This document shows positions 55,801-64,000 of a stretch of 64,000 nucleotides of DNA, piece after piece (the first letter of the stretch is position 1; every line of letters begins with the position of its first letter). This DNA is from Limnohabitans sp. 103DPR2 (GTDB taxonomy: Bacteria; Pseudomonadota; Gammaproteobacteria; Burkholderiales; Burkholderiaceae_C): contig NZ_CP011834.1 in the NCBI RefSeq assembly GCF_001412575.1, positions 2,232,001-2,296,000 of the forward strand, in the 5' to 3' direction. The notes under the pieces were generated by a model. That model worked only from the letters and a program-made list of their open reading frames with translations, did not search any database and had not been told where the DNA came from. The position numbers and the translations under genes were made by a program.

Positions 55801-58800
55801 CCAGCGGCACAGCCAGTATCACTGTGACAGCAAACAGCTATCAAGATTTGGCCGGCAACAATGGCCTTGCGGGCTTAACACCTTTGATCAACATTGACAT
55901 GATTGCGCCGACGGTGGTGATCTCGAGCAGCAAAACAACTTTGAAATCAGGTGACACGGCCACCATCACTTTTACGTTCAGTGAAGATCCCAATACCAGT
56001 TTTGCTTGGAATGGCACATCAGGTGATGTGACTGTGACAGGCGGCACCTTGAGCGCAATCAGTGGCACTGGGCTCACACGAACTGCTGTTTACACACCCA
56101 CCGCCAATAGCAGCGGCAATCCCACCTTCAATGTGGCAGCCGGCAGCTATCAGGATGCCTTGGGTAATTTTGGTACAGCTGGAATCACGCCTTATATGTT
56201 GTTTGACACGGTGGCACCCACCGTTGCAGGTCGAGCCAATTCTGGCAGCCTCATTGCTGGACAAACCACTCGAGTTTATTTCACTTTCAGTGAAGACCCA
56301 GGGACCAGCTTCACGTGGGATGGCAGCGTTGGAGATTTGACTTTCACTGGCGCGGGCAACTTGGTCATCAGCAGCGTGCCAGGTCAACAAGTGGGCGTAG
56401 AAAGGGGCTTTGATTTCACACCCCCTGCCAACACCAATTCAGGCACCACCACGATCAGTGTGAAGAATGCCAGCTATCAAGATGCAGCGGGCAATTTGGG
56501 GTCTGCCAGCGGTACCGTCACGGTCCGTTACGACACAGCCGTGCCCACGGTGGCCATCACGTCCAATTTAACAACGGTCGGCATGGGCCAAACGGCCAAC
56601 ATCACGTTCACGTTCAGCGAAGATCCTGGCAGCACCTTTGCTTGGGATGGCACTACCGGCGATGTGGTGGTGACGCAAGGCACGCTGAGTGCTATTTCTG
56701 GCACAGGCCTCACGCGGACGGCCGTGTTCACACCCTTTGCGGATACACCATTGGTTGCCGCCAGCATCACAGTCGCTGCAGGCAACTACACGGACACAGC
56801 AGGCAATGCTGGCCTTGCTGGCACGACCCCCACCCTCAATGTCAACACTTTCAAAAATGCCATCTACTTGGACGACATTGCCAACAACATTGGGGGTTAC
56901 GCCATTGAAGCCCCGAATACCGGTTCGTACTTTGGCTTTGCGGTCAGTTTGGCAGGCGACTTTAACGGTGATGGGTATGGCGATGTGGTGATGGGCGCAC
57001 CACTCAACACCTTCACCGACACGGCCTTGCGCACTCAAGGCGGTGGCGCCGTGTTGTACGAAGGCGGCCTGAACACCAGCCTGGTGCCCAAAGGTTACAG
57101 CGGCACAGGACAGGTCAATGGCCACTACTACACCTACAGCGTCAACAAAGGTTGGTTGGGCTTCTCAGTGGCAGGTTTAGGCGACATGAACAACGACGGT
57201 CTGGCCGATCTGTTGATTGGCATGCCGCAAGATGCCGCCAGCAGCAATCCTGGCGGCGCTTTCTTGGTCTATGGAAAGGCAAACTCAACGACAGGCAGTT
57301 TGGCGGAATATCAAAAAGATATTTCAGCGTTGAGCACCACGCCTGATGCGCTCAGCATCACCAGTACGTTTGACACGGCAGGCTTTTCAGTCAGCAGTGC
57401 GGGCGATGTCAACGGAGACGGCTGGATCGACATGATCATCAGCGCGCACTTTCAAACAGTGAGTGGCCTTGTGGGTAACACTGGCAAGAGCTATGTGGTT
57501 TATGGCAGCGCGGCCTTGTCGGCATTGCAAACCATCTCACTGGGCAATGTGGGTGGTACGGTGCCAGGCTTTGTGATTTCGGGTTGGCAAGCCGGCGAAG
57601 AAAGTGGCACCTCAGTCAGCAGCGCGGGCGACTTCAATGGCGACGGCAAAGCCGACTTGCTGGTGAGTGCCTATTTCAACGACACCGCAGGTAGCCAAGC
57701 CGGTGCCACTTATGTCATCTTGGGCAAAACAGGCAACACCGCCGTCGACTTGGCCAATATCAAAAACAACACTGGCGGCTTTGTGATTTTGGGAGAAAAC
57801 GGCCAAGACATGAGCGGCGTGTCGGTGAGCAGTGGCGGCGACATCAACGGCGATGGCTTGGGTGACATTTTGATTGGCGCCGTCATTGGGGGCAGTGGCA
57901 ATGCCAATGTCGACAGCGGCAAGACCTATGTCGTCTTTGGCCGAACCACGGCAAATGCCACCATCGATTTAGGTCAAATTGTTGCAGGGAATGGCGGCTT
58001 CGCCATTCTGTCTACCACGGCCGTGGAGCAAAGTGGCCACAGTGTCAGCAGCGCGGGCGATATCAACGGCGATGGTCTGGCCGACATCATTTTGGGCGCA
58101 CCTTTCAGCCCAGTGGGCACAGGTGCCAGCACCGGCCGCAGCTTTGTGGTTTACGGCAAGGCGAGTAACACCAACGTCAGTCTGAATGATGTGGTCAACA
58201 ACATTGGCGGTTTTGCCATCATTGGCCAAGGCGCTCAAGATTTGAGCGGCTATTCCGTTGGCGCTGCGGGTGATTTGAATGGCGACGGCTTGGCCGATTT
58301 GATTGTGGGTGCACCGGGATATGACGCCGCACATGGCAGTGTTCAAACGGGTCGCTCATATGTCATCTTTGGCAGCAAAACAGGCGCCTTTGCGGCAGGC
58401 ACAGCGGTGGACAACACTGGCACCAGTGCCAACGACTCACTCACCTCAACAGGTGCGCAAACATTGGCAGGCGGCAGCAATTCTGCTGGCACGGGCAATG
58501 ACACCTTCACCTCCAGTGGCGCTGACGTGTTGCTGGGCGGCATGGGCAAAGATACGTTCATCTTGAACCAAAGCACCATCACTGCCCTTCAAAGTAATTT
58601 TGGTGCAGGTGGCAACACCACACAATTGGCCAAGATCGATGGCGGTGCTGGCATTGACACCCTTCGCCTAGGCGGCACAACGACCCTGAACTTGAATCTT
58701 TCTTTGTTCAGCAACACCTCTGTGGGCAATATCGAAGGCAGCAGCCGCATCAACAGCATCGAGCGCATTGACATGAGCACCAACACCGGCGCCAATGAAT

Positions 58801-59120
58801 TGACCATTCGCGTGGCCGATGTGCTCGACATGGCCGGCAGCAACTGGGCCAATTTGACGGCATTGAACAGCCAGGGTGCGGGGGGTTGGGAAACCTCTGC
58901 CGGCTCGACCGGCATCAATGCCAATGTGATGAACTACCACCAAGTGGCCGTGACGGGTGGCACCAACGACAAAGTGAGCACCACCGGCTGGACCTTGGAC
59001 ACTACGGGCAATGTGCGTGACAGCTCATCTGGCATTTACTACAGCGTTTACACCGCCAGCAACGGCGCACCGGCCATGCTGCTGGTGCAAACAGACATTC
59101 AGCGCAGCAGCATTTTGTAA
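46848..59120 (+). CDS. Giant type I-secreted adhesin, 4090 residues
   Basis: A very large repeat protein, last gene of the secretion operon. Order: residues 1-145 BapA/LapF-prefix-like ([19 protein letters not shown]); about 147-180 hydrophobic ([20 protein letters not shown]...), ending GGG; Pro-rich linker about 185-209. Next come one A-type Ig-like module, an irregular domain and a second Pro-rich linker (about 431-475). Eleven A-B module pairs follow to about 3023, then three B modules to about 3335. Seven FG-GAP repeats lie at about 3360-3830, and a C-terminal region has two RTX-like nonapeptides ([18 protein letters not shown]). There is no Sec signal, as expected for type I export. Cysteines are very few. 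A biofilm or surface-attachment role is inferred from architecture. Confidence 0.92.
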   Translation: MINDVQLQATTPDGRVQTIQLAKLNTTPDAPSTVIKPLLVKTQPGYEYKLIDKEAGGHLKGQKLLRSQKNLQVLVEDQVAVELQDYFVASSVPVPNAPVYKLQNQACEEVQVTAHLPKETLDVPESLVWTERDDALDCKVALLNPGTVMALLPAAPVAASIGLADISGAVLGVIALSGGGKDTPVTPTPTPTPPPPAPPPVIPPTTITSMALTSATGEMNHRLNADDTLTAIVTFSGVVNLDTRSGSPSLQLIVGTQSVEAHYESGSGTNALVFVTTIVNGQTDLDGVAIASNALQLNGASLQDTLGRATLNTASAILSNPLHLVDTTAPISKLEAGSLTLTQTQSGTLQVQSNELGKAYVVPSTSIILNLGDLENLSPLVSKSVAIDIVQSNTPISLSGLPAAVYHLYAVDLAGNVSVRSAESFEVTADPTPTPPPPTPPTPTPPTPDPAPPPPPPIPPPPTPPSAPPPPPSDTTPPNLTGIVLSSATGAVNRILNAGDTLSATVSFDDAVTLNAAGGSPTLALQIGSSVVQASYVSGTGTNTWTFTAAIVAGLNDTDGVSLPLNALTLNGAILSDAAGNACVITSAVVLSNPLFLVDTTVPTVVITSDTSVLKAGDTANITFTLSEETGSSFAWDGSTGDVAVTGGTLSALTGTGFTRTAVFTPDANLASGSASITVTAQSYEDAAGNLGAAGASPSFSLDTVAPSLTNVLLTSAIGAILSPSDATVSLLNAGDTLLATMTFSEVIVLNITAGSPTLELTLGSSTVQATYVSGSGTNALVFSTAIVNGQTDNDGVAIALNALHLNGASLKDASGNAATITSSAVASNPAYLVDTTAPSVNITSEVSALKAGETASITFTFSEAPLASFAWDGSAGDLSVTGGSLSAISGTGLTRTAVFTPTANLASGNASITVTANSYQDAAGNNGSTGVSSNLNLDTLTPSIASLALSSATGAVASPQDATVKLLNAADTLSATVSFNEAVTLNTTAGSPTLALEIGSSTVQATYVSGSGTSELVFITTIASGQTDTDGVAISINALSLNGATLKDSAGNTSVITSIAEANNPLYMVDTTAPSVSITSDLATLKSGETAAITFTFSEDPGSSFVWASNTGDVVLSGGTLSNISGTGLTRTATFTPNANVVSGTANISVNSGTYTDAAGNTGSAGTTPSLTYSTSTPTVSQVGLSSATGAVSNLLNAADVIYAKVVFSEAIVLNATGGSPTLSLMIGSSVVQADYASGSGTFDFVFSYSILAGQEDANGISIPSAAITLNGSTLKSVPGNSVTLGNVSVADNILYPVDTTAPSVLITSSASSLKTGETSLICFTFTEDPGTSFSLADVTVTGGTLSALTGFGNVRRSTFTPTANLASGSASITVADLSYTDVAGNLGTAGTTPSISMDTLAPTISSVALSGSTGGLNNTLNTGDTLNVTATFNDVITINTDGGSPTLALLVGASTVQATYVSGSGTNALVFTTAIVSGQTDTDGVALPANALTLNGATLKDANGNTSSITSAAVSSNANYLVDTTAPSVVIASDKSSLNSTDTASVTFTFSEDPGTSFAWDGTTGDVVIAGGSLGAISGTGLTRTAVFTPAANQGNGTASITVAGNSYQDAAGNNGAAGTTHTLNLDTLAPTLSSLALSSSTDGVASASDASVNNLNAGDTLSATVTFNDVITVNATGGTPTLALNVGGTAVQATYVSGSGSNALVFTATVANGQNDTNGVALNADALSLNGGTLKDASGNNSSITSLAVADNGKYLVDTTRPTATVTSSTGALISGQTATITFTFSEDPGTSFVWNGTSGNLVVTGGTLGALSTTGNPLTRTALLTPTSGVSAGTANVAISLNSYTDAAGNIGQEASAGVTDKSADISVNTSTTTVASVALLSATGIQNSLLNQGDVVSVAVNFTEAVFLNANAGTPSVDLTIGNTVVSAQYVSGAGTAQLVFIYTILNGQTDVNGIAINANSFSLNGKAVTDTAGNTPTLSFAAAADNANYLVDTTAPTVVSISSSRSTFLSGETALITFIFSEDPGSTFTWNGSAGDVTLVNGTLSAISGTGLTRTATFLPTQGLTGGSASITVNNDLFTDSAGNLGVGNTLGSLVVNTSPATLMDVQITSAVGVQNNALNAGDVVTVTAHFSEAQTLNATAGSPTVALQIGGSTVNATYASGAGTADLLFTYTILAGQTDADGIALGANALSLNGSTLKDPRTNTTTLSVPATADNSNFTVDTTAPFLSITSNVGQVKMGETANITFTFSEDPGNTFVWNGTTGDVTLSNGTLSAISGTGATRTAVFTPTAGVNSGTASISVSAGAYQDTAGNNGSAGGTPSLTLDTLAPTISAIALSGSTGILNTYLNEGDTANVTVTFNEVVNLSLAGGSPTVALLVGSSTVQATYVSGAGSNTLVFTTTIAVGQNDADGIAIALNALSLNGAVLTDAAGNTSTPASAAVSSNSAYMVDTLTPSVSVAFNVASLKAGETATLTVTVNDKTGNSFSWDGSSGDLTVTGGTLGSLSPFVLSGANYVSTATFTPTAGSTMLGVVSTASAAYTDLAGNSGQVGASASVAIDTNVPSLTSMNITGASGSLSNTLNAGDVLQITAVFSEAVIVNATGGNPKVVLNVGGSSSSATYISGSGTTDLLFNYTVSSGENDTNGVSYADNALLLNGGTIKDSAGNNALITSTSRIDNPLYKVDTTAPSVSITMSDVLLSNTDTSLVTFTFSEDPGNSFTWNGTSGDVTLASGTLTAISGTGLTRTATFRPSANTIASNASITVLANSYVDAAGNNGTAGTGPLYSIDSTTPTPNSLSITSPGVLNSRLNEGDVVTLTVFMNKSTMVLDITNGAPTLALTIGSTVVQASYASYTNSTLQFSYTILAGQNDTDGVMFNANGLSFNGSVFKDEYGNNASNVYSAWTVGSYRVDTTLPTVSITSNISAILVGQTATISFTFSEDIGTSFSLGDVAITNGTLSNLAGTGLTRTATFTPTANLSSGTASITVTANSYQDLAGNNGLAGLTPLINIDMIAPTVVISSSKTTLKSGDTATITFTFSEDPNTSFAWNGTSGDVTVTGGTLSAISGTGLTRTAVYTPTANSSGNPTFNVAAGSYQDALGNFGTAGITPYMLFDTVAPTVAGRANSGSLIAGQTTRVYFTFSEDPGTSFTWDGSVGDLTFTGAGNLVISSVPGQQVGVERGFDFTPPANTNSGTTTISVKNASYQDAAGNLGSASGTVTVRYDTAVPTVAITSNLTTVGMGQTANITFTFSEDPGSTFAWDGTTGDVVVTQGTLSAISGTGLTRTAVFTPFADTPLVAASITVAAGNYTDTAGNAGLAGTTPTLNVNTFKNAIYLDDIANNIGGYAIEAPNTGSYFGFAVSLAGDFNGDGYGDVVMGAPLNTFTDTALRTQGGGAVLYEGGLNTSLVPKGYSGTGQVNGHYYTYSVNKGWLGFSVAGLGDMNNDGLADLLIGMPQDAASSNPGGAFLVYGKANSTTGSLAEYQKDISALSTTPDALSITSTFDTAGFSVSSAGDVNGDGWIDMIISAHFQTVSGLVGNTGKSYVVYGSAALSALQTISLGNVGGTVPGFVISGWQAGEESGTSVSSAGDFNGDGKADLLVSAYFNDTAGSQAGATYVILGKTGNTAVDLANIKNNTGGFVILGENGQDMSGVSVSSGGDINGDGLGDILIGAVIGGSGNANVDSGKTYVVFGRTTANATIDLGQIVAGNGGFAILSTTAVEQSGHSVSSAGDINGDGLADIILGAPFSPVGTGASTGRSFVVYGKASNTNVSLNDVVNNIGGFAIIGQGAQDLSGYSVGAAGDLNGDGLADLIVGAPGYDAAHGSVQTGRSYVIFGSKTGAFAAGTAVDNTGTSANDSLTSTGAQTLAGGSNSAGTGNDTFTSSGADVLLGGMGKDTFILNQSTITALQSNFGAGGNTTQLAKIDGGAGIDTLRLGGTTTLNLNLSLFSNTSVGNIEGSSRINSIERIDMSTNTGANELTIRVADVLDMAGSNWANLTALNSQGAGGWETSAGSTGINANVMNYHQVAVTGGTNDKVSTTGWTLDTTGNVRDSSSGIYYSVYTASNGAPAMLLVQTDIQRSSIL
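47475..56852 (+). repeat. Ig-like module array of the adhesin (12 A modules, 14 B modules)
   Basis: A modules are about 120 residues: [24 protein letters not shown], then [21 protein letters not shown], then GQTDxDGVAI and [12 protein letters not shown], resembling SWM/SwmB-type repeats. B modules are about 100 residues: [21 protein letters not shown], [24 protein letters not shown] and YQDAAGNxG, resembling Big_12-type bacterial Ig domains. They alternate A-B eleven times (about 231 residues per pair), joined by VDTTAPSV and [12 protein letters not shown] linkers. Three B modules follow in tandem. Family names are from memory. Confidence 0.88.
56865..58382 (+). repeat. Seven FG-GAP repeats of the adhesin
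   Basis: Seven copies of a unit with cores [54 protein letters not shown] and DLNGDGLAD. Each is preceded by G-x-S-V-x-x-x-G and followed by a hydrophobic strand and GAP/GMP/SAH. The D-x-N-x-D-G-x-x-D pattern binds calcium in integrin alpha subunits. Seven copies are what is needed for one closed seven-bladed beta-propeller. Confidence 0.9.
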
Positions 59121-59153
59121 GAACTGCTGCTGAATGGCTTTGCTCTGAGAAGG

Positions 59154-61808
59154 TCAAGGTGCGGCGCGCTGCATCGAGGCCTTTAAGGTGGCATTCAATG
59201 AATCCAGTGCATCTGCATAATGCGCGCGCGTTGTTTTGGAAATGCCTGGTTTAGCGATGGCCTTCTCCAACAAGCTGACCAATTGGCGCGCGTTCTCTCG
59301 CATGATGCTGCGGGCATCTGCTGGCCAGGGTCCGGCTGGTTTGACCAAGACATCCGTCATACGGCGCAGCTGCTCGCGTTGCAAGTTACGACGAATGAGG
59401 CTGGTCTCTTGGCCAGTTTTGGCTTCAGACCAAATGGCGTCCTGCAAGGTGTCATAGACGTCGGCCAAGCCTAAAGTTTCCTTAGGGTCGTTGACCTTCA
59501 TACCGACCTCTGCCAAACGATTGGCGACTGAGGGAGAGTACACATGGTCTAGGATGCCTTTTTGGACGTTAGCGACCAAAGAGGCGACCGAAGTTTGCAA
59601 GTTACTTGGATTATCGATGCGCTCTAATCTGTCTGTTGCAAGCCGTGCAATGAATTCAGGTTTGAATTTAAAACTTTCAACACCCAAAAAATCTTTGGTA
59701 ATCAAGTTCAAAGCCTCTCGCTGCTTAGCGGCTGCTACAGGTTCAAACATCGGCTTCGAAGTGCCAGCTCTTACACGTCTAGTATGAACACCGCCAATGT
59801 ATTTTGCAGCGAGGGGGGCCACATTCGCCACTTGTGCAAACCCACTTCGGAAGCTTCGCGTAAGGCGTTCGTAACTGTCGCCGGTAGCCAAATTCATATT
59901 TTGCAAACGATCCCACAACTCTCTAGATAGTTTCATGCGCAGTTTGTAATAGGCGAGTGGATCAGACCCTAGGTCAAAACGATTAACCATGGGATCAATT
60001 CCAATCACATTACCGTAACCGGCGTCTTCGTCAGTATCAAACTGTAATTCAGGTTGAGTTGACTTTGCCAAAATCTGCGCAAGCCCTTCAGACTCTTGTC
60101 CAGGCGGAAATTGTCTGTACCCAAATTCGACAGCCCAATAGTCATAAACACCTAAAGTAGACATGACATATTCGCCCTGCTTTTCACCTTTGGGCGCAAT
60201 GTTGAATGGCGAATAGTCCATGACAGATGCAGCAATGCCATGGATTTTTGTATGCTCCGCGTCGTGAACTTTTTTCAGGTCATTCAATGTAGAAGCCCTG
60301 AAGTTATGGCGTAACCCGATGGTGTGGCCGACCTCATGCATGATGGTTCTCTTCAAATATGCTTTTGCCAAAGCTTCAGCCTCTGGACCATCCAAGTCAA
60401 CACCTCTGGCCTCCAACAAATCTAAAGCGTAATTGAGCTCTTGCGCAGAAGTCTCAGCCTCCTCACACATTTCACCATCCTGCCCACGAGGTCTGGCCAA
60501 ATCATCAACGACCCACCGTCGTGCACTGCGCGTAAAACCATCTGACATGCCAATGTCAGCATCTAAGATTTCACCGGTTCGCGGATCTGCTTGCGAAGGT
60601 CCTATTGCAAAGCCTACATCTGCACCCGTAAACCACCGAATGGATGCATGACGTGCATCCATGTTATTGAAGTCGTCATTGTCTTGCTGTTGTTTTACAA
60701 CCAACGCATTTTTAAAACCTGCTTTTTCGAAAGCCTTGTTCCATTCAAGAACACCTTCTGTCACAGTTGCTCGATATTTCAAAGGTATGTTTTTATCAAG
60801 CCAATAAACAATAGGTTCTTTAGGCTCAGAAACAACCGCAGAAGGATCCTTCTTTTCCAATCGCCAACGTTTCAAGTAATGCGTTTTCGATTTAATTTTG
60901 GCATCTGAAGTTAAGTCAGAACGAGCAACAGTAAAGAAGCCGACTCGCTCATCTGCCAATCTTGTAGCCATGGGATCAGGCAATGGCATCATGCTGTAAT
61001 AGAAAGATACAAACATGCTGCGAGGGTCTGGCGTGGCAGTGGGCGGAGGCGGCGATGGCACAGGCGAAGGCATCATCGGTGGCGCCGATAACTTAGGCAC
61101 TGCAAAATGGGCTCTTACTTCCAAACCTGTTAGTAATGGCGTGTTCTTGGTAGAACTGAACGAGGTGTTTCGAGTATCAAGACTGAATGGCATGCGAAAC
61201 GCGTATTCCAAGCCCGTTTGATAACCAGGAATGTCCGAGAACAACAGCGCGTTAGCCTCAATCAAAATAGATTTGGTTTCAGGATTCGGTGCTGACACGA
61301 CAGCCGCGCTGCTCATCAAACTGTCAGAGAAAGACTCAGACACAAACTGCGCTTGCGGTGTGCCCTCTTTGGCAAAAAACTGTGTGTTCTTGGCAATCAA
61401 CTGAACCTGATTGCCCACCTTTTGAAACTCCACCAACTTGGAGCCGCCCATTTGGCTGCCATACAAACCACGCTCGCCAATGGAGCGTGGCACGTTGTAG
61501 GAAAAGAAGAAAGGCTTGCCTAATTGAGAAGGTAAGATTTCAATCCAAACCTTGTCGTCCTTTTGGTGCAATGTGAAAAAACCAGGCGTGGACTTAGCGT
61601 CTTTCAAAATGTCTTTCATAGGCCTTAGAGCACCGGGAGCGGCTGGCGGTGTGGCAGACGCGGCAGTGGGTGCCGACGCGTTGGCTGGCGGTGTTGCAGG
61701 CGCAGCAGGCGATTGCGCTTGCACTGAAGACCAGGCCCATAAACTCAAACAAGCTGCCGACAACAGTGAATATTTAAAACGGTTTAATTGACATGCAATG
61801 CGAGCCAT
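59154..61808 (-). CDS. Secreted zinc metalloprotease (DUF5117/DUF5118 type)
   Basis: About 884 residues from the ATG at 61808, with a Sec signal (MARIACQLNRFKYSLLSAACLSLWAWSSVQA-QS) and then an Ala/Pro-rich stretch. The zincin motif HEVGHTIGLRHNF (extended H-E-x-x-H-x-x-G-x-x-H) is intact. LKRTIM precedes it and VMDYSPFN follows as the Met-turn. The overall layout with PIVYWLDKNIPLKYRATVTEGVLEWNKAFEKAGFKNA matches the DUF5117-DUF4953 family of outer-membrane/periplasmic metalloproteases. It is convergent with the adhesin gene, with 33 bases between stops. The middle of the gene is more AT-rich than its neighbours. The substrate is unknown. Confidence 0.92.
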   Translation of the reverse strand: MARIACQLNRFKYSLLSAACLSLWAWSSVQAQSPAAPATPPANASAPTAASATPPAAPGALRPMKDILKDAKSTPGFFTLHQKDDKVWIEILPSQLGKPFFFSYNVPRSIGERGLYGSQMGGSKLVEFQKVGNQVQLIAKNTQFFAKEGTPQAQFVSESFSDSLMSSAAVVSAPNPETKSILIEANALLFSDIPGYQTGLEYAFRMPFSLDTRNTSFSSTKNTPLLTGLEVRAHFAVPKLSAPPMMPSPVPSPPPPTATPDPRSMFVSFYYSMMPLPDPMATRLADERVGFFTVARSDLTSDAKIKSKTHYLKRWRLEKKDPSAVVSEPKEPIVYWLDKNIPLKYRATVTEGVLEWNKAFEKAGFKNALVVKQQQDNDDFNNMDARHASIRWFTGADVGFAIGPSQADPRTGEILDADIGMSDGFTRSARRWVVDDLARPRGQDGEMCEEAETSAQELNYALDLLEARGVDLDGPEAEALAKAYLKRTIMHEVGHTIGLRHNFRASTLNDLKKVHDAEHTKIHGIAASVMDYSPFNIAPKGEKQGEYVMSTLGVYDYWAVEFGYRQFPPGQESEGLAQILAKSTQPELQFDTDEDAGYGNVIGIDPMVNRFDLGSDPLAYYKLRMKLSRELWDRLQNMNLATGDSYERLTRSFRSGFAQVANVAPLAAKYIGGVHTRRVRAGTSKPMFEPVAAAKQREALNLITKDFLGVESFKFKPEFIARLATDRLERIDNPSNLQTSVASLVANVQKGILDHVYSPSVANRLAEVGMKVNDPKETLGLADVYDTLQDAIWSEAKTGQETSLIRRNLQREQLRRMTDVLVKPAGPWPADARSIMRENARQLVSLLEKAIAKPGISKTTRAHYADALDSLNATLKASMQRAAP

Positions 61809-61981
61809 GAGAAGTCCAAGTTCAAAATTTGAATGATTTGCGCATTCTAAAGAGACCTTGACTGGGGTTAATACCAAGCCCTGATGGGCTTAGGGTTAAG
61901 TTGCATCAGTGGTGACCTCATCGTGAAAAAAAAGGGTTTGCACGTCTCATGCATTGGCTCACAAACTTGCACAATCCAGGC

Positions 61982-62881
61982 ATGTCGACACTCATCATGA
62001 TCAACCCTCATGCGGCAGGCGGGCGGGCCCGGCGGCTGTTGCTGCCTTTGGATGTTTGGCTCACTGCGCTTGGACTTGCGCAGAAGCCCGACATCGTGAT
62101 GCCCGAAAGTTTGCACGAGGCGCACCATGCGATTGCCAAGCGCCCCCAAGGGTCAATGATTGTGGTGGTGGGTGGTGATGGCACCCTGAACCAAATGCTG
62201 CCCATCCTGATCAGCGGCAAGCACGTGATTGGCTTGGTGCCTTATGGCAGTGGCAATGACTGCGCGCGTGCATGGGGTTTGCACAAGTTGTCTTGGCAGG
62301 ACGCACTGTCCTTTGCATTGAGTGGTCCAGCGAGTGCCATCGATGTGGGGCGCATTCAATTGAACCATCGCGATCCGCATTATTTCCACTCCAGCTTGGC
62401 GGTGGGATTTGATGCGTCTGTGGGCAATCGCGCTTTGGCGGGCCCTAAGTTTTTAAGAGGTCTGCCAAGGTATTTGTTGGCCACATTGCGCGAACTATTG
62501 CATTTAAAAAACTGGCCTTTGAAGGTTCAAGCTGATGGTCATGTGGTGCATGAAGGCAATTGCTTGCTGGCGTCTGCTTTGAACACCCCTACCTATGGCG
62601 GCGGCATGCCGGCTGTGCCGCATGCCATGGTGAACGATGGCCAGCTGAACTTGTTGGTAGGTGGCAGCTTTAACCGTTGGCAAACGCTGTTGATGTTGCC
62701 GCGTTTGTTAATTGGCAAGCACTTGGGCCATGCGCGCATTCAATGCGTGGCCTTTACTGAGGCCACCCTCACATGCCCTGCGCCTGTGCCCGTGGCAGCA
62801 GATGGCGAGACCCTGGGCTTTGCAACACACATTCAAATTACGTTGCTGCCCGGTGCATTACAAGTCGTCAAGAAGACTTAA
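61982..62881 (+). CDS. Diacylglycerol/sphingosine kinase-like lipid kinase (YegS type)
   Basis: DAGK_cat-domain protein of about 299 residues. The nucleotide-binding motifs are INPHAAGGRA, VVGGDGTLNQ and PYGSGNDCAR. The C-terminal beta-sandwich includes the conserved AADGET. Such enzymes phosphorylate diacylglycerol or related lipids at the inner face of the membrane. The ATG at 61982 (MSTLIMINPHAAGG) starts right at the conserved domain; an upstream ATG at 61949 would add eleven residues. Confidence 0.9.
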   Translation: MSTLIMINPHAAGGRARRLLLPLDVWLTALGLAQKPDIVMPESLHEAHHAIAKRPQGSMIVVVGGDGTLNQMLPILISGKHVIGLVPYGSGNDCARAWGLHKLSWQDALSFALSGPASAIDVGRIQLNHRDPHYFHSSLAVGFDASVGNRALAGPKFLRGLPRYLLATLRELLHLKNWPLKVQADGHVVHEGNCLLASALNTPTYGGGMPAVPHAMVNDGQLNLLVGGSFNRWQTLLMLPRLLIGKHLGHARIQCVAFTEATLTCPAPVPVAADGETLGFATHIQITLLPGALQVVKKT

Positions 62882-62898
62882 TTGGGGTCAGATCAACA

Positions 62899-63309
62899 TT
62901 AATTGGCACCCAACTTCACATTGCCCGTAAACAAACTGAACCCAGCCCCCAGCACCACCTTCTCCAAAATGTTCTCAGAAGGCGTGCCCAACCCACCGCA
63001 AGCTTTTGAGACATGGGACGCATCCAAATGGTCCAGCGCATCCAGGCCCATGTTCACACCCAACAGGGGCAACAAATAGCTGCCCCCACTCAGCAACAAC
63101 AAGGTGGGCGTTGCAATGGACCGTGTTAGTTTGATGTCGTCGTGCAAAGGCGCCAACTCAAATGAGCGCTGGCATGCGGCGTCTTTGTATTGCGGGCCAT
63201 GGGGGCTAATGCTCTCCGCCATGTTGCGCGTTTGGCTGGCACAGCCAGTCAAATTCACAGACAGAAAAACCGTTACCAACAAACCAATCAAGCTGACAAA
63301 TCGGCGCAT
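62899..63309 (-). CDS. Small lipoprotein, unknown function
   Basis: About 136 residues from the ATG at 63309. The signal MRRFVSLIGLLVTVFLSVNLTGC has lipobox LTGC, so the mature protein is lipid-anchored, probably periplasmic or outer-membrane. A second hydrophobic, Gly/Leu-rich segment (TPTLLLLSGGSYLLPLLGVNMGLDALDHL) lies mid-protein. Two further cysteines (DAAC, KACGG) could form a disulphide. I do not recognise a family. It follows the TlpA-like gene by 47 bases on the same strand. Confidence 0.7.
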   Translation of the reverse strand: MRRFVSLIGLLVTVFLSVNLTGCASQTRNMAESISPHGPQYKDAACQRSFELAPLHDDIKLTRSIATPTLLLLSGGSYLLPLLGVNMGLDALDHLDASHVSKACGGLGTPSENILEKVVLGAGFSLFTGNVKLGAN

Positions 63310-63356
63310 GACGCAAGCTCTCCAGAATTTGCTTGGCATCATAACTGGACAGGTTA

Positions 63357-63830
63357 TCAGAGCCCCATCAAAGCCAAAATCTTAGCCTCCAACTGCCCGG
63401 TCTCTTCCGTCCTGAACCCTGAGTGCACAAACAACACCTTCCCCTCCGGACTCACCAGCATGGAAGTTGGCATGGTCTTAATGGCCAAGGTCTTGGCCGA
63501 CAAACCCTGTGGGTCATAAGCCACCGTAAACTGCGCTGGCGTGTGCACCAAAAACTTATCGGCATCGGCGCGTTTGGCATCCACATTGACGGCCACCACC
63601 TTCAAACCTTTGGGGCCTAACTTGGCATGCAAGGCATTCATCCAAGGAAAGGATTGCCTGCAAGGACCGCACCAAGAGGCCCAATAGTCAATGTACACAA
63701 ACTGCCCTGGCGCAGATTGCACTTCTGCCAAACCCAGAGCAGGCAAACTCTTTCCAGGTTCAATGGCGAAGGCGCGACCGGCCTGCAAAGTCAGACCCAG
63801 CAACAGAGTAGCAATCAATTTGAATTTCAT
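63357..63830 (-). CDS. TlpA-like thiol-disulfide oxidoreductase
   Basis: Periplasmic thioredoxin-fold protein of about 157 residues. The Sec signal MKFKLIATLLLGLTLQAGRAFA is followed by the active site YWASWCGPCRQSFPWMN and the cis-Pro segment TMPTSMLVSPEGKVL. It acts in periplasmic thiol chemistry, for example cytochrome c maturation or protection. The ATG at 63830 gives a normal signal; the longer frame to 63857 adds nine residues. Confidence 0.92.
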   Translation of the reverse strand: MKFKLIATLLLGLTLQAGRAFAIEPGKSLPALGLAEVQSAPGQFVYIDYWASWCGPCRQSFPWMNALHAKLGPKGLKVVAVNVDAKRADADKFLVHTPAQFTVAYDPQGLSAKTLAIKTMPTSMLVSPEGKVLFVHSGFRTEETGQLEAKILALMGL

Positions 63831-63897
63831 ATGAAGCAGTTTAATGGTGCAAGGCATAGGGTCACGACATTTTTTAAACGCATCCCCTCTAAGCCGC

Positions 63898-64000
63898 CTA
63901 CTGACGCATGTGTACTTTGCCAGCGTGATCTATCGCAAAGAAGTCAAACCCAGTAGCCTGCAAAAATGCCAGACCTTCTTCTTCTTTCAGCATGGTCATG
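63898..64000 (-). CDS. C-terminal end of an unidentified protein (cut by window)
   Basis: An open minus-strand frame runs from the window edge to TAG at 63898-63900 and reads ...MTMLKEEEGLAFLQATGFDFFAIDHAGKVHMRQ. The amino-acid make-up looks protein-like, and the frame stays open at the edge. The fragment is too short to assign. It would lie about 67 bases upstream of the TlpA-like gene on the same strand. Confidence 0.4.
   Translation of the reverse strand, partial: MTMLKEEEGLAFLQATGFDFFAIDHAGKVHMRQ

Noticed and set aside
47475..56852. Regularly spaced repeats as a possible CRISPR array
   Set aside because: The repeats are about 690 bases apart, imperfect, in frame and inside one open reading frame.
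59104..59130. Terminator spanning the adhesin stop codon
   Set aside because: GCAGCAG / CTGCTGC can pair across 13 bases, but the stem is weak, includes coding sequence and has no U-run.

Overview
The window looks like a piece of chromosome from a freshwater-type betaproteobacterium of the order Burkholderiales, most likely family Comamonadaceae. This is inferred from protein style and gene order, not from a database search. Pointers are the tRNA-Leu / tig / clpP / clpX / lon block, class I fumarase next to murI, the abundance of TRAP and Liv-type uptake systems, and hpnCDE squalene genes. I see no phage, insertion sequence, CRISPR array or rRNA. No stretch longer than about 230 bases lacks a gene; the largest gaps are 41958-42184, 10989-11186 and 61809-61981.

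Layout. 1-7 kb: 3' end of class I fumarase, murI, a convergent metallopeptidase/MFS/unknown-protein set behind tRNA-Leu(UAA), a 56-residue basic protein, a second MFS exporter and a YbaK-type deacylase. 7-11 kb: a DctP-DctQ-DctM TRAP uptake operon whose large subunit carries an unusual Pro-rich linker. 11-15.7 kb: housekeeping and hypothetical enzymes. 15.7-22 kb: tRNA-Cys and tRNA-Gly, then the protein quality-control block (trigger factor, ClpP, ClpX, Lon) led by tRNA-Leu(UAG). 22-26.5 kb: an RND efflux pump with a clear promoter/operator. 26.5-29.5 kb: hpnC-hpnD-hpnE, converting farnesyl diphosphate to squalene. 29.5-32.7 kb: GST, two HAD phosphatases and ferrochelatase. 32.7-42 kb: two ABC uptake operons in tandem, one of the ferric-iron (Fbp) type with a fused double permease and one of the branched-chain amino acid (Liv) type.

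42-59 kb is the most striking region. It is a four-gene plus-strand operon: a TolC-family outer membrane protein, a LapB-type ABC exporter and a HlyD-type adaptor joined by ATGA overlaps, then a single 12.3-kb gene for a 4090-residue secreted adhesin. The adhesin has a BapA-like N-terminal prefix, a hydrophobic segment, Pro-rich linkers, about 26 Ig-like modules of two alternating kinds, a predicted seven-bladed FG-GAP beta-propeller and a type I secretion C-terminus. The exporter genes very probably secrete this adhesin. No LapD/LapG-type release system is encoded in the window.

59-64 kb: a large secreted zinc metalloprotease (DUF5117 type) convergent with the adhesin, a YegS-type lipid kinase, a small lipoprotein, a TlpA-type thioredoxin and the 3' end of an unidentified gene.
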